This document shows, one piece after another, positions 15,734 to 24,260 of a stretch of 64,000 nucleotides of DNA. Below the pieces are notes generated by a model. That model was not told where the DNA came from and did no database searches. It worked only from the letters and a program-made list of their open reading frames with translations. Positions within the stretch are counted from its first letter, which is position 1; every line of letters starts with the position of its first letter. The position numbers were made by a program, and so were the translations under genes. Source of the stretch: Streptomyces sp. NBC_01451 (lineage in GTDB: Bacteria; Actinomycetota; Actinomycetes; Streptomycetales; Streptomycetaceae); the NCBI RefSeq assembly GCF_036227485.1, contig NZ_CP109479.1:4340001-4404000 (forward strand), in the 5' to 3' direction.

Positions 15734-16557
15734 GAGGCTTCCTCCAACATCCGCCTGATCAACTTCCGCGATTCGTCCGGCGATAGGGCCAAATCGCGTA
15801 CCAGATCGTATCGGAGCTGAAGCCGTTCGACGTCTGCAATCTCCTGGACCAGTTCGCCCGAGTATCCGCTCTCGACCCACGCCACGGTACGGCCGTCGGC
15901 GCCCCGCAGGAACATCACGTCGGTGTTCGTTAGTCCATGGGGTCCAGCGCTCAGCGGCACTACGTGGATAGTGACGTTGTTGCGCTGCTCCATGAGGAGC
16001 AGGTGCTCCAGTTGATCTCGCCACTTGGCGGCATCCCGCAACGGTGTGCGCAGCACGGACTCGGAGAGGATCGTCCGGAACCGTGGGGCACCGTCCGCCA
16101 ACAGCACCGCGCGACGGCCCACGCGCGCGTCGACCTGTACCTCCAACTCGTCCCCGTCGAGCCCGCCCGCCGCGAGCAACTCACGTGCGTATTCAGCGGT
16201 TTGGAGAACACCAGGCAGGTTGGCGGCGGCGTAGTGCCAGAGACTGACCGCCTCGGCCTCCAGCACCATGTACCGCCGATAGCGCTCCTTGAACTGCGTC
16301 GGATCTCCAACTGCCAGCTCCCACAAGGCGAGCAGGAGTCCAGGGGTCCCGTAATGCTGGTCCAGCGCCTGAGCCACCTCCGGGCTCCCCAACGTCGCCC
16401 CGCTCTCCAGTTTGCCGAACAGGGACGCGTCCCACCCCAGCGTCTCCGCGAGCTGCCGCAGGCTCTCCCCTCGCGCGGCCCGGAGTAAGCGCAGCTCCTC
16501 CGCGAACCGTCGCCTGGGCTCCTGGCTGCGCCCGGTGATCACCCTTCGCGACGGCAT
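15715..16557 (-). CDS. XRE-family regulator, WhiJ/Scr1-like (DUF5753)
   Basis: 280 residues: a helix-turn-helix at about 18-75 (LRLLRAARGESLRQLAETLG, SLFGKLESG) and a C-terminal DUF5753 ligand/partner domain (about 95-275) with the typical LPGVLQTAEYARELL and MEQRNNVTIHVVPLSAG. ATG at 16557 has AGGAGGAG just upstream. It overlaps the DUF397 gene. Such pairs modulate development or antibiotic production; the XRE protein represses and the DUF397 partner relieves or modifies this (known for WhiJ-like sets). Confidence 0.9.
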   Translation of the reverse strand: MPSRRVITGRSQEPRRRFAEELRLLRAARGESLRQLAETLGWDASLFGKLESGATLGSPEVAQALDQHYGTPGLLLALWELAVGDPTQFKERYRRYMVLEAEAVSLWHYAAANLPGVLQTAEYARELLAAGGLDGDELEVQVDARVGRRAVLLADGAPRFRTILSESVLRTPLRDAAKWRDQLEHLLLMEQRNNVTIHVVPLSAGPHGLTNTDVMFLRGADGRTVAWVESGYSGELVQEIADVERLQLRYDLVRDLALSPDESRKLIRRMLEEASCEPST

Positions 16558-16735
16558 CGCGCTCCTCCTGTGGAAACCCGTGGAATTTATGGAACTTGCG
16601 ACTCCCCGCACCGAACAACCGCCGGTCAGCGGCGTTTTGGCCGCGCGGATGGGTCATGCTCACCCTGAACCCGAATACGCAGAGTAGTACAAACACCGCA
16701 TTGCATATAGAAGTTGGATGAAAGGAACGGCATCC

Positions 16736-17131
16736 ATGACAACCGAGCCGACGACATCCTTCGAGCCCGGAACCCTGGTCCACGACCCGGTCACCGACAG
16801 GATCGGCGAGTACCGGGCCGCCTCCGGCCCGTACGCGATGCTGCGCCCCGTCGGCGGCGGCCGTGAGTGGCAGGCCGACCCCGGGTCGCTCCGCGCGGCC
16901 ACGCCCGAGCAGCGGCTGAGCGCGGGCGTGCGCGCGGCGAACGAGCGTGCAGAGCGGGCCACTTGGGGCTACCCGGAGCCGAGCCGACCGCCCGCGCCGG
17001 TGCCCGGCTGCGAGACGTGCGCCGAAGTGGACGGGCTGCGGCGGACCGCGGGCGCGGAGTCGGACGCCAGCGCGGTGACCGACGCCGACGTCCTGATGCG
17101 CAGGCACCAGCGGGCGGAGCACGGCTCGTGA
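16736..17131 (+). CDS. Hypothetical protein linked to the XRE/DUF397 locus
   Basis: 131 residues. An N-terminal segment (GTLVHDPVTDRIGEYRAASG, MLRPVGGGREWQADP) resembles short beta-rich proteins often found beside WhiJ-like regulators. The C-terminal half has GCETCAEVDGL and a His-rich end (RRHQRAEHG). ATG at 16736 has AAAGGAA 8 bases upstream. It is divergent from the XRE gene and overlaps the next gene by GTGA. Function is unknown. Confidence 0.7.
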   Translation: MTTEPTTSFEPGTLVHDPVTDRIGEYRAASGPYAMLRPVGGGREWQADPGSLRAATPEQRLSAGVRAANERAERATWGYPEPSRPPAPVPGCETCAEVDGLRRTAGAESDASAVTDADVLMRRHQRAEHGS

Positions 17132-17436
17132 CCCGGCGGGTCTTCCGGTACGTGGCGTACGTGCTCGCGCAGGACCTCACCGCGTACCCGGAGTACTCCG
17201 CGCGCTGCGTCTCGGGCGAGGACGCGGACTGCGGGGCCGAGTCCGGTACGTGGCCGGGGCCGGGGGAGGTCGAGGAGTGGCAGCGCAGGCACACTCAGGA
17301 GACCGGGCACACGCGCTGTCGCCGGGTCTTCGCGGACTACGCGGTCATGGAGCCGGTGGAGCCGACCGAGGGGCCCGACAGTCCGCCCCCGGGCCTGGAA
17401 CCGGCACGCGTGACACCGCCGCTCCGCACGCCATGA
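17128..17436 (+). CDS. Small Cys-containing hypothetical protein (DUF7848-like)
   Basis: 102 residues starting with GTG at 17128, overlapping the previous stop by 4 bp, so coupled to it. It contains CVSGEDADCGAESG and HTQETGHTRCRRV, two Cys and two His that could form a small zinc site, then a Pro-rich tail. It matches my memory of a small Streptomyces family found beside XRE/DUF397 pairs; the family name is tentative. Confidence 0.65.
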   Translation: MTRRVFRYVAYVLAQDLTAYPEYSARCVSGEDADCGAESGTWPGPGEVEEWQRRHTQETGHTRCRRVFADYAVMEPVEPTEGPDSPPPGLEPARVTPPLRTP

Positions 17437-17473
17437 CCCGAGGCACAGGGCAACGGGCACGGGGCACGGGTGT

Positions 17474-17860
17474 TCAGGGCGCGGCTTGCGTCCACAGGCA
17501 GAAGGGATGACCCGCCGGGTCCAGCAGCACTCGTACGTCGTCCTGCGGCTGGTGTTCGTGGAGGCGGGCGCCCTCCGACACCGCCCTCGCCGTCTCCGCC
17601 TCCAGGTCGTCGACCTCGATGTCCAGGTGGAGCATCATCTGCTGGTCGCCGGGGTTCCGGGTGGGCCAGACGGGCGGGACGTACGCGGGTTCCGTCTCGA
17701 AGGCCAGGGAGACGCCCTCGGTGCCGGGCGGGGGGCCGATGAGGACCCAGTCGGATTCCTCGCCGCGGATCTCGTAGCCGAGGAGGCGGCGGTAGAAGCC
17801 GGCCAGTTCGTGCGCGTCATGCGCGTCCAGCACGACGGTGGACACCCTGGTACGCCCCAC
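17474..17860 (-). CDS. VOC-fold (glyoxalase/bleomycin-resistance-like) protein
   Basis: 128 residues with two beta-alpha-beta-beta-beta units: STVVLDAHDAHELAGFYRRLLGYEI at the N-terminus and MMLHLDIEVDDLEAE in the second half, ending RVLLDPAGHPFCLW. His78 of MLHLDIEV and the C-terminal region are typical of metal-dependent or binding-only VOC proteins. Start is a GTG at 17860. The substrate is unknown. It is convergent with the hypothetical gene before it. Confidence 0.85.
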   Translation of the reverse strand: MGRTRVSTVVLDAHDAHELAGFYRRLLGYEIRGEESDWVLIGPPPGTEGVSLAFETEPAYVPPVWPTRNPGDQQMMLHLDIEVDDLEAETARAVSEGARLHEHQPQDDVRVLLDPAGHPFCLWTQAAP

Positions 17861-17890
17861 AGGTCCGCCTCCCCCATCCCGGCTTCCCGG

Positions 17891-18151
17891 CTACTGCCGG
17901 CGCTTCTTGCCGTCCAGCTCGTCCCACCACTCGTCGGACCTGGTGTCGCCGGACGGGTCGTCCCACCAGCGGTCGTCGGGGCCCCGGCGGTTGGCGACCA
18001 TCGCCGCCAGGGGCGGGATCACCATCGCCACCACGCACATGCCGACGGCCACCGGCACCGACCAGAGGCGTACGACCGACCAGGCCAGGACGAAGAGGCC
18101 GATGCACATCCCCATCATGGCGAAGTAGGCGTGGCGCCGTCGCGCGTACAT
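17891..18151 (-). CDS. DUF3099 family membrane protein
   Basis: 86 residues: a short basic N-terminus MYARRRHAYF, two transmembrane helices (about 10-29 and 33-52) and a hydrophilic C-tail with two Trp-Asp clusters (RWWDDP, EWWDELDGKKRRQ). This matches the DUF3099 pattern widely present in Streptomyces. ATG at 18151. Function is unknown. Confidence 0.8.
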   Translation of the reverse strand: MYARRRHAYFAMMGMCIGLFVLAWSVVRLWSVPVAVGMCVVAMVIPPLAAMVANRRGPDDRWWDDPSGDTRSDEWWDELDGKKRRQ

Positions 18152-18175
18152 GCGTCAAGGGTAGTTCCGCGCACG

Positions 18176-18217
18176 GCGAAGGACCGTACCCCCGCGTCGG
18201 GGAGTACGGCCCTTCGG
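18176..18217. terminator. Hairpin terminator after the DUF1416 gene
   Basis: A long imperfect inverted repeat (CGAAGG-CCGTAC-CCCC against GGGG-GTACGG-CCTTCG) closes the sulfurtransferase-DUF1416 operon on the minus strand. It lies 18 bp past the stop. Confidence 0.7.
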
Positions 18218-18235
18218 TTGCTGGTGCTGGTGCCG

Positions 18236-18523
18236 TCAGACGGCGATGGCGACCTCGGAGAGGCCGCCCGTCTGGGCGACGACCGTGCGGTCGGCCGTGC
18301 CGCCGGGGACGAGGGCACGGACGGTCCAGGTGCCCTCGGCCGCGTAGAAGCGGAACTGCCCGGTCGCCGAGGTCGGGACCTCGGCGGTGAACTCGCCGGT
18401 CGAGTCGAGGAGGCGGACGTATCCGACCACCGGTTCGCCGTCGCGGGTCACCTGACCCTGGATCGTGGTCTCACCGGGCTTGATCGTCGAGGCGTCCGGG
18501 CCGCCGGCCTTCGCTCCACACAT
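18236..18523 (-). CDS. DUF1416 protein of the sulfurtransferase operon
   Basis: 95 residues beginning MCGAKAGG, then a carboxypeptidase-regulatory-like beta sandwich (TIQGQVTRDGEPVVGYVRLLD). The N-terminal Cys is a family hallmark. DUF1416 genes follow thiosulfate sulfurtransferase genes in actinobacteria, here with a 39-bp gap, so a sulfur-carrier or accessory role is likely but unproven. ATG at 18523. Confidence 0.85.
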   Translation of the reverse strand: MCGAKAGGPDASTIKPGETTIQGQVTRDGEPVVGYVRLLDSTGEFTAEVPTSATGQFRFYAAEGTWTVRALVPGGTADRTVVAQTGGLSEVAIAV

Positions 18524-18562
18524 GTTCGTTTCCGTCCTTCTGGCCTTGACTGACTTCGAGGG

Positions 18563-19402
18563 TTACTTGTTGGCGCCGAGCTCGATCGGAACGCCGACCA
18601 GGGAGCCGTACTCGGTCCAGGAGCCGTCGTAGTTCTTGACGTTCTCCACGCCCAGCAGCTCGTGCAGCACGAACCAGGTCAGGGCCGAGCGCTCGCCGAT
18701 ACGGCAGTACGCGATCGTGTCCTTCGCCAGGTCGACCTGCTCGTCGGCGTAGAGCTCCTTGAGCTCGTCGTCCGACTTGAAGGTGCCGTCGTCGTTGGCG
18801 TTCTTCGACCACGGGATGTTGCGCGCGGACGGGACGTGGCCCGGACGCTGCGACTGCTCCTGCGGAAGGTGCGCGGGGGCGAGCAGCTTGCCGCTGAACT
18901 CGTCGGGCGAGCGCACGTCGACCAGGTTCTGCGAGCCGATCGCCGCCACGACGTCGTCGCGGAAGGCGCGGATGGCCTTGTTCTGCGGCTTCGCCTTGTA
19001 GTCGGTGGCGGGGCGCGAGGGAACCTCTTCCACCAGCTCGCGGGCGTCCAGCTCCCACTTCTTGCGGCCACCGTCGAGCAGCTTGACGCTGTCGTGGCCG
19101 TACAGCTTGAAGTACCAGTAGGCGTACGAGGCGAACCAGTTGTTGTTGCCGCCGTAGAGGACGACGAGGGTGTCGTTGCCGATGCCCTTGGCCGAGAGGA
19201 GCTTCTCGAAGCCCTCCTGGTCGATGAAGTCACGGCGGACCGGGTCCTGGAGGTCCTTGGTCCAGTCGATCCGGATGGCGTTGCGGATGTGGTTCTTCTC
19301 GTAGGCGGACGTGTCCTCGTCCACCTCGACGATGGCGATGTCGGCGTTGTCGAGGTTGGCCTCGACCCAGTCGGCATCCACCAGTACGTCGCTGCGGCTC
19401 AT
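18563..19402 (-). CDS. sseA: Thiosulfate sulfurtransferase (two-domain rhodanese, SseA/CysA type)
   Basis: 279 residues with an inactive N-terminal rhodanese domain (1-125) and an active C-terminal one (155-279). The catalytic loop is CRIGERS with Cys233, the CRxGxR class that uses thiosulfate. It transfers sulfane sulfur from thiosulfate to thiols or cyanide in the cytoplasm. ATG at 19402 with GGAGGAG 8 bases upstream. It leads an operon with DUF1416 and lies 185 bp downstream of a Cys-containing leader peptide, which suggests attenuation by sulfur supply. Confidence 0.92.
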   Translation of the reverse strand: MSRSDVLVDADWVEANLDNADIAIVEVDEDTSAYEKNHIRNAIRIDWTKDLQDPVRRDFIDQEGFEKLLSAKGIGNDTLVVLYGGNNNWFASYAYWYFKLYGHDSVKLLDGGRKKWELDARELVEEVPSRPATDYKAKPQNKAIRAFRDDVVAAIGSQNLVDVRSPDEFSGKLLAPAHLPQEQSQRPGHVPSARNIPWSKNANDDGTFKSDDELKELYADEQVDLAKDTIAYCRIGERSALTWFVLHELLGVENVKNYDGSWTEYGSLVGVPIELGANK

Positions 19403-19587
19403 GCTTTTTCTCCTCCGGGGCAGTTGCGGCGGGGTGGTGCTCAAGCAGAGGGGGTACGAATGCGGTTGTACCCGGTCGTACCCGCTCGTGTGCGGTCAGG
19501 CCTGTCGCGATTCGCGCACGAGTGCCCTTGGGTGAAGGGCGCCGGGGATGCGGGAGGTGGTGCGCCGCTGATGCCGCGCGCTCCCGC

Positions 19588-19668
19588 TCAGAAAGGGCGA
19601 CAGAGCATGGCGGCGACGCGGCACAGGTCTACTGCCCGCCGCTTCGTGAGATCCGCCTGTCGCTGCAT
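19588..19668 (-). CDS. 26-aa Cys-containing leader peptide of the sulfurtransferase operon
   Basis: The frame reads MQRQADLTKRRAVDLCRVAAM and ends LCRPF, then TGA. Two Cys codons close to the end recall the conserved leader peptides that precede sulfur-metabolism genes in Streptomyces. Stalling at Cys codons when cysteine is short would alter folding of the 185-nt segment before sseA. The frame is far below usual gene-calling length, but its sequence matches a known leader-peptide type as I recall it. Confidence 0.75.
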   Translation of the reverse strand: MQRQADLTKRRAVDLCRVAAMLCRPF

Positions 19669-19891
19669 AGCGTCGATCGTAGGGACGGATTGCCGGGGAT
19701 GTCACCGGCGTGTCGCATGATGAGACGCGATCGTCCGCAATGTGAGATACACGAGGGGAGGGCGCGGTGACCGCGGGGGCGCGGGCGAGGAGGCGGGGGG
19801 TGTGGCCGTCAGCACATCTGCGGTACGGACGGAGTCGTCTCGCCAGTTGGACGCCCGCCGGGGTGTGCGGTCGGTCTCGGCCTGACGCGTC

Positions 19892-20635
19892 CTACCCAGC
19901 CAGGCTGACGTTCGAACCCTGCACCGTGATGTCCACACCGGTCTTCGCCGCCTGGACCGAGTCCAGCTCGATACCGCCGGGCAGGCCGTCGATCTTCTGC
20001 TCGAAGTCCGTCACCGCGCGCATCCTGCCGTCGGCGAGGTCGATGCCCAGGTTGGGCAGCGAGTCCGCCCTCACCTTGACCGTGTCGCCGTCGACCGTGA
20101 CCGTGCTGAGGACCGCCACCGGCTTCGGCAGCTCCTTGCCGAGCACCGTCGCCTCGACCTCGACCTTGATCTTGCCGTTGCCGCCGTCCGACAGGCCCAC
20201 GACCGTGGCGGTCACACCGGGGACGACCTCCGTGGGCCCCGACTCGGCCGACTTGGCCGCCTTCAGCAGTTCGGCGTACGTGATGGTCGCGCTGCCGGTG
20301 GCGGTGGCCGCGGTGGCGGAGCTGTAGTCGCCGGTGAACTTCACGTCGCGCATCCGGGCGCTGAGGTCGTCGATGCGGATGTTCTGGCCGGAGGTTCCGG
20401 TGGCGGCCTCGTAGTCCTTGATGCCGACCTTGACGTCGTCGAGTTCGCCGCCGGCGACCTGGGTGAGGAAGGGGAAGCCGTCGATCGACACATCGGGGGT
20501 GGTGGCCAGGCCCTCGCTGCTCCTGAGGCGGTCCGCCACCTCGTCCTCCGCGAAGCCGACGGCGACGCGGTCGGCGATCACGAAGAGGCCGCCGAGGACT
20601 ACGGCGACGATGAGGAGCATTCGGAGTGCACGCAT
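19892..20635 (-). CDS. LmeA-family (DUF2993) phospholipid-binding secreted/membrane protein
   Basis: 247 residues. An uncleaved signal anchor (MRALRMLLIVAVVLGGLFVI) is followed by DRVAVGFAEDEVADRLRSSEGL and SIDGFPFLTQVAGGELDDVKV, the DUF2993 signature. Mycobacterial LmeA binds phosphatidylinositides in the periplasm and supports lipomannan elongation; the Streptomyces role is not established. ATG at 20635. It is the last gene before the sulfur leader region. Confidence 0.8.
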   Translation of the reverse strand: MRALRMLLIVAVVLGGLFVIADRVAVGFAEDEVADRLRSSEGLATTPDVSIDGFPFLTQVAGGELDDVKVGIKDYEAATGTSGQNIRIDDLSARMRDVKFTGDYSSATAATATGSATITYAELLKAAKSAESGPTEVVPGVTATVVGLSDGGNGKIKVEVEATVLGKELPKPVAVLSTVTVDGDTVKVRADSLPNLGIDLADGRMRAVTDFEQKIDGLPGGIELDSVQAAKTGVDITVQGSNVSLAG

Positions 20636-20748
20636 GTTCGCGACGGTACCCGGCGGGACTCCGACGGGGGCCGGGGCAGGGGCGGTTGTAGATCGCCTGT
20701 GACAGGCGGGGCGGTTTCCCGCCCCCGTCCCTCCCCGCAGGCAGGCCC

Positions 20749-21900
20749 TCAGACCAACGCCCGTCCCACCAGGTACACGGCCGGTGCCGCCGCCGCCAAC
20801 GGCAGGGCCACGCCCGCCGTGAAGTGCACGAACCTCGACGGGTAGTCGTAGCTGGCCACCCGGTGTCCGACGAGCGCGCAGACCCCGGCAGCCACCCCCA
20901 GCAGCGCACCCTCACTTCCCAGGTCGGTCATCCCGCCGACCGCGACACCCGCCCCCGCCGCCGCCAGCAGGGCGACCACCACCGAGGCCGCCGTCGGCAA
21001 CGGCAACGCCCGCGCGAGCACCGCGACGGCGACCGCGGCCGTCCCGACGGTCACCGCGTCCGGATCCGCCGCGAGGTGACCGGCCGCGATGATCGCCAGC
21101 GCCGCCGAGGCGATCGTGGCCATCAGGCCGGACATCCGGGTGTCCGGGTCCGCGTGGGACCGGAGCTGCAGGAACAGGGTCAGCACGACCCAGACCCCGA
21201 GCGTGCCGACGATCGCCGCCGGCGCGTTCTCGCGCCCCGCCGCCAGCAGCGCCACGTCGGCCGTCAGCGCGCCCGCGAAGGCGAGGACGATGCCCTGCCG
21301 GGCGGGCCACATGCCGTTCAGCCGGAACCAGCCCGCCGCCGTGACCGCCTGGAGGACGACGAGGGGTACCACCAGCGCGTACGAGCCGATGGCCGCCGTA
21401 CCGGACAACAGCAGTCCGAGGAGTGCCGTGAGGGCGGCCGGCTGCATTCCCGGCTCGATGATCGGCGAACGTCCCTCCAGCCGGGCCCGCTGCGCGTCGG
21501 TGACACGGGCGTTGCCCGCGACCGTGGCGGGGCCGTACCCGGCACCGGCCGAGGCTCCGCCGTCCCCCTGCGACGGCAGGTACGGGGCCTCCGGCACCTC
21601 CGCCACCGCTGCCGGGGCGGCCGGGGCAGCCGTCACCGGGGCCTGCATCTGGGTCTCCCAGGTCTGCCCCTGCCACTGCTGGGTGTACTGCTGCGCCTGC
21701 CCGTCGTCGTACGCCGGCTGCTGCTGCCCGGGCCAGGCCGGAGGCTGGGACTGGGGTTGAGGCTGGGGCTGGGGCTGGGGCGGCTGTCCCCCGTACTGCT
21801 GCTGTTGCGGGTACTGCTGCTGTTGCGGCTGCCGGTAGGGGTCGTACCCCTCGTACGGCTCGCCGTACTGCTGCTGCCCATATCGCTGCTGGTCGCTCAT
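20749..21900 (-). CDS. Gln/Pro-rich N-terminus plus polytopic membrane protein
   Basis: 383 residues. The first 75 are low complexity (runs of Gln, Tyr and Pro-Gln repeats), followed by a linker with the conserved NARVTDAQRARLEGRSPIIEPG. Then come about eight transmembrane helices with no recognised transporter signature. ATG at 21900. It lies 10 bp downstream of the MoaD-like gene and is probably cotranscribed. A weak GC-rich hairpin (20705-20723) follows the stop. Function is unknown. Confidence 0.75.
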   Translation of the reverse strand: MSDQQRYGQQQYGEPYEGYDPYRQPQQQQYPQQQQYGGQPPQPQPQPQPQSQPPAWPGQQQPAYDDGQAQQYTQQWQGQTWETQMQAPVTAAPAAPAAVAEVPEAPYLPSQGDGGASAGAGYGPATVAGNARVTDAQRARLEGRSPIIEPGMQPAALTALLGLLLSGTAAIGSYALVVPLVVLQAVTAAGWFRLNGMWPARQGIVLAFAGALTADVALLAAGRENAPAAIVGTLGVWVVLTLFLQLRSHADPDTRMSGLMATIASAALAIIAAGHLAADPDAVTVGTAAVAVAVLARALPLPTAASVVVALLAAAGAGVAVGGMTDLGSEGALLGVAAGVCALVGHRVASYDYPSRFVHFTAGVALPLAAAAPAVYLVGRALV

Positions 21901-21910
21901 AGCGCTGCGC

Positions 21911-22165
21911 TCACCCTCCTGCGAACGGCGGGAGCACCTCGACCGTGCCGCCCTCGGCCAGCCGTACCGTCTCATGTTCGCGGGTGCCCACGGGGTCACC
22001 GTCGATGAGGAACGAGCATCGGCGCAGGACCCGGACGAGTTCACCGGGGTGTCGCTCGCGGACCTGGTCCAGCGCCCCGGCGAGGGTGGCCGCGTCGTAC
22101 GGCTCCTCGGCGACCCCGGCCGCGGCCTTCGCGGCGGCCCAGTAGCGCACCGTGACCTTTGGCAT
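21911..22165 (-). CDS. MoaD/ThiS-family ubiquitin-like sulfur carrier
   Basis: 84 residues with the beta-grasp pattern (KVTVRYWAAAKAAAGV; SFLIDGDPVG; VEVLPPFAGG). The C-terminal Gly-Gly is intact, so it can be adenylated and thiocarboxylated by an E1-like enzyme. It could serve molybdopterin synthesis or another sulfur transfer. No MoaE or E1 partner is adjacent. ATG at 22165. It precedes the membrane protein gene by 10 bp. Confidence 0.85.
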   Translation of the reverse strand: MPKVTVRYWAAAKAAAGVAEEPYDAATLAGALDQVRERHPGELVRVLRRCSFLIDGDPVGTREHETVRLAEGGTVEVLPPFAGG

Positions 22166-22213
22166 CTGCCTGTTCTCTGCTTCCTCGGTCGATCGGCTGT
22201 GACAGCACTCAGG

Positions 22214-23089
22214 CTAGCCCGCCCGTGCGACAGCCCAGTCCCCGATGCGCCGCAACAGTTCGTCGTCCGCCGCGTGTTCCGCGTGGCCCATGCCCGGCTC
22301 CAGCCACAGTTCGCCGGTGTCGCCCGCCGCTTCCGCGAGCATCCGCGGATGGTCCAACGGGAAGTAGCCGTCCCGGTCGCCGTGCACGATCAGCAAGGGG
22401 GTCGGCGTCATCCGCGCCACCGCCTCCACCGGGGAGAGGGGTACGGGGTCCCAGTCCTGGTGGTGGATCCGCGTGCGGAGTCCGTAGCGGCCCACCAGGC
22501 GGCCCTCGGGGCGGGTGATCAGCCAGTGCACGCGCCGCATGGGGGCCGTGCCCCGGTAGTACCAACGGGCCGGCGCACTCACCGAAACCACCGCGTCCGA
22601 CGCCGCCCCCGTGCGCCCCCCGTGCTCCGGCCGCCCGGACCCCCCGTACAGGGCCGCGTGCCGCAGTACCACCGAGCCGCCCATCGAGAAGCCGACCGTG
22701 GCCACCCGGGTGTGCCCGAGCTCACGTGCCCAGCGGACCGCGGCGGCCAGATCGAGGACCTCGCGGTCGCCGACCGTCGAGCGTCCGCCGGACGCCCCGT
22801 GCCCCCGGAAGGAGAACGTCACGACGGCCCCGTACTGCGCGAACGCCTCCGCCACCCGTCGAACGTGCGGCCGGTCCGCGTCCCCCGTGAAACCGTGTGC
22901 GACGACGAACGCGAGATGATCGGAAAGTGGCCGGGAGGCGTCGTATACAACGCCTCCCGGCTCGTATACGGCATCGATCGTCACCCCGTCGTCGGTGGTC
23001 AGAAACCTCCGCAGAGGGGTGCGATCGGCCGTCTCAGAGTTCGGGACGGCGAAAGATCGCGTCACATGACCTGCCGGACCAGTGCTCAT
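22214..23089 (-). CDS. Alpha/beta-hydrolase fold protein
   Basis: 291 residues. The nucleophile elbow is VGFSMGGS (G-x-S-x-G), the oxyanion-loop region is [15 protein letters not shown], the acid lies in [10 protein letters not shown] and the catalytic His in GMGHAEHA: a complete triad. There is no signal peptide, so it acts in the cytoplasm as a serine hydrolase of unknown substrate. ATG at 23089 (MSTGPAGH). It is divergent from glnR. Confidence 0.88.
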   Translation of the reverse strand: MSTGPAGHVTRSFAVPNSETADRTPLRRFLTTDDGVTIDAVYEPGGVVYDASRPLSDHLAFVVAHGFTGDADRPHVRRVAEAFAQYGAVVTFSFRGHGASGGRSTVGDREVLDLAAAVRWARELGHTRVATVGFSMGGSVVLRHAALYGGSGRPEHGGRTGAASDAVVSVSAPARWYYRGTAPMRRVHWLITRPEGRLVGRYGLRTRIHHQDWDPVPLSPVEAVARMTPTPLLIVHGDRDGYFPLDHPRMLAEAAGDTGELWLEPGMGHAEHAADDELLRRIGDWAVARAG

Positions 23090-23110
23090 GTGGGCTATTC
23101 TGCTTGGCAG

Positions 23111-23145
23111 AGGACTCGGGCAGCGCAGCCCCCGAGTCCTTTTGT
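23111..23145 (+). terminator. Intrinsic terminator with U-tract upstream of glnR
   Basis: AGGACTCGGG (23111-23120) pairs with CCCGAGTCCT (23131-23140) and is followed by TTTTGT, a textbook Rho-independent terminator pointing toward glnR from 210 bp upstream. No gene precedes it on this strand, so it may attenuate the glnR leader or end a short RNA. Confidence 0.65.
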
Positions 23146-23354
23146 GCTTCCGGTGGCGCTGTATACGAAGCGGGTTACGAAGCGAAACGCTCCAGGAAAC
23201 CGCAGATGTACGCACGTCACGCAGACCGCACAGCACCACAGCAGGACAGCAGTGCCGCAAACGTCCTCGCAGGGACCGAGGAGGAACCAGACGTTATGGG
23301 CGAGCGAAACGTGCACGACCGTATGGCGACGACTATCCGGGTGGGTGGGACGCG

Positions 23355-24155
23355 ATGAGTTCTCTTCTCCTCCTGACCAATGCCCTCCAGCCGTCGACGG
23401 AGGTACTTCCCGCCCTCGGCCTGCTGCTGCACAACGTGCGCGTGGCTCCGGCCGAGGGACCCGCTCTCGTCGACACCCCAGGTGCCGACGTCATCCTGAT
23501 CGACGGCCGCCGCGATCTGCCGCAGGTGCGCAGCCTGTGCCAGCTCCTGCGCTCCACCGGGCCCGGCTGTCCGCTCATCCTCGTCGTCACCGAGGGCGGC
23601 CTCGCGGCCGTCACCGCCGACTGGGGCATCGATGACGTGCTCCTCGACACGGCCGGTCCGGCCGAGGTCGAGGCGCGACTGCGGCTCGCCATGGGGCGCC
23701 AGCAGATCGTCAACGACGACTCCCCCATGGAGATCCGCAACGGCGACCTCTCGGTCGACGAGGCGACGTACAGCGCGAAGCTGAAGGGCCGGGTCCTCGA
23801 CCTCACCTTCAAGGAGTTCGAGCTCCTGAAGTACCTCGCCCAGCACCCGGGCCGCGTCTTCACGCGCGCTCAGCTCCTCCAGGAGGTCTGGGGCTACGAC
23901 TACTTCGGTGGCACCCGGACGGTCGACGTGCACGTACGACGACTGCGCGCGAAGCTCGGCCCCGAGCACGAGTCGCTGATCGGGACCGTCCGGAACGTCG
24001 GTTATCGATTCGTTACGCCCGAGAAGGGCGACCGCACGAGCGACGAGGCGAAGGCCAAGGCGGCCCTCGCAAAGTCGGACGATGCGGGCGGTACGGGCGA
24101 TACGGCGGCCCTGGACGCCGTCACGGAGTCCTCCGAGGTCACCGCCGAGGCGTGA
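23355..24155 (+). CDS. glnR: Global nitrogen regulator GlnR (orphan OmpR-type)
   Basis: 266 residues. The atypical receiver (1-110) has Asp50 in [10 protein letters not shown] but lacks the usual acidic pocket and conserved Lys. The wHTH (about 130-225) has [20 protein letters not shown] and [16 protein letters not shown]. GlnR in Streptomyces activates glnA, glnII, amtB and nitrate/nitrite genes and represses ureA and gdhA under nitrogen limitation, as a phosphorylation-independent homodimer with no cognate kinase. ATG at 23355. The C-terminal tail after the DNA-binding domain is Ala/Asp-rich and probably disordered. Confidence 0.95.
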   Translation: MSSLLLLTNALQPSTEVLPALGLLLHNVRVAPAEGPALVDTPGADVILIDGRRDLPQVRSLCQLLRSTGPGCPLILVVTEGGLAAVTADWGIDDVLLDTAGPAEVEARLRLAMGRQQIVNDDSPMEIRNGDLSVDEATYSAKLKGRVLDLTFKEFELLKYLAQHPGRVFTRAQLLQEVWGYDYFGGTRTVDVHVRRLRAKLGPEHESLIGTVRNVGYRFVTPEKGDRTSDEAKAKAALAKSDDAGGTGDTAALDAVTESSEVTAEA

Positions 24156-24260
24156 ACGCGGCGGCCGGGTGACGGCGCACGGCATGGTCCGCGCTCCGGG
24201 CGGGTGGAACGAATTCCTTACGCCCTGCCCAGAGCGGGTCCATCCGCGTAGACTCCGCGC

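Noticed and set aside
21700..21860. Tandem repeat-like CAG/CTG and PQPQ-coding runs
   Set aside because: They encode the low-complexity Gln/Pro tail of the membrane protein; no evidence of a separate repeat element.
22925..22956. Hairpin CCGGGAGGCG ... CGCCTCCCGG
   Set aside because: It lies inside the alpha/beta-hydrolase coding sequence and not at a gene end, so it is probably a codon coincidence.
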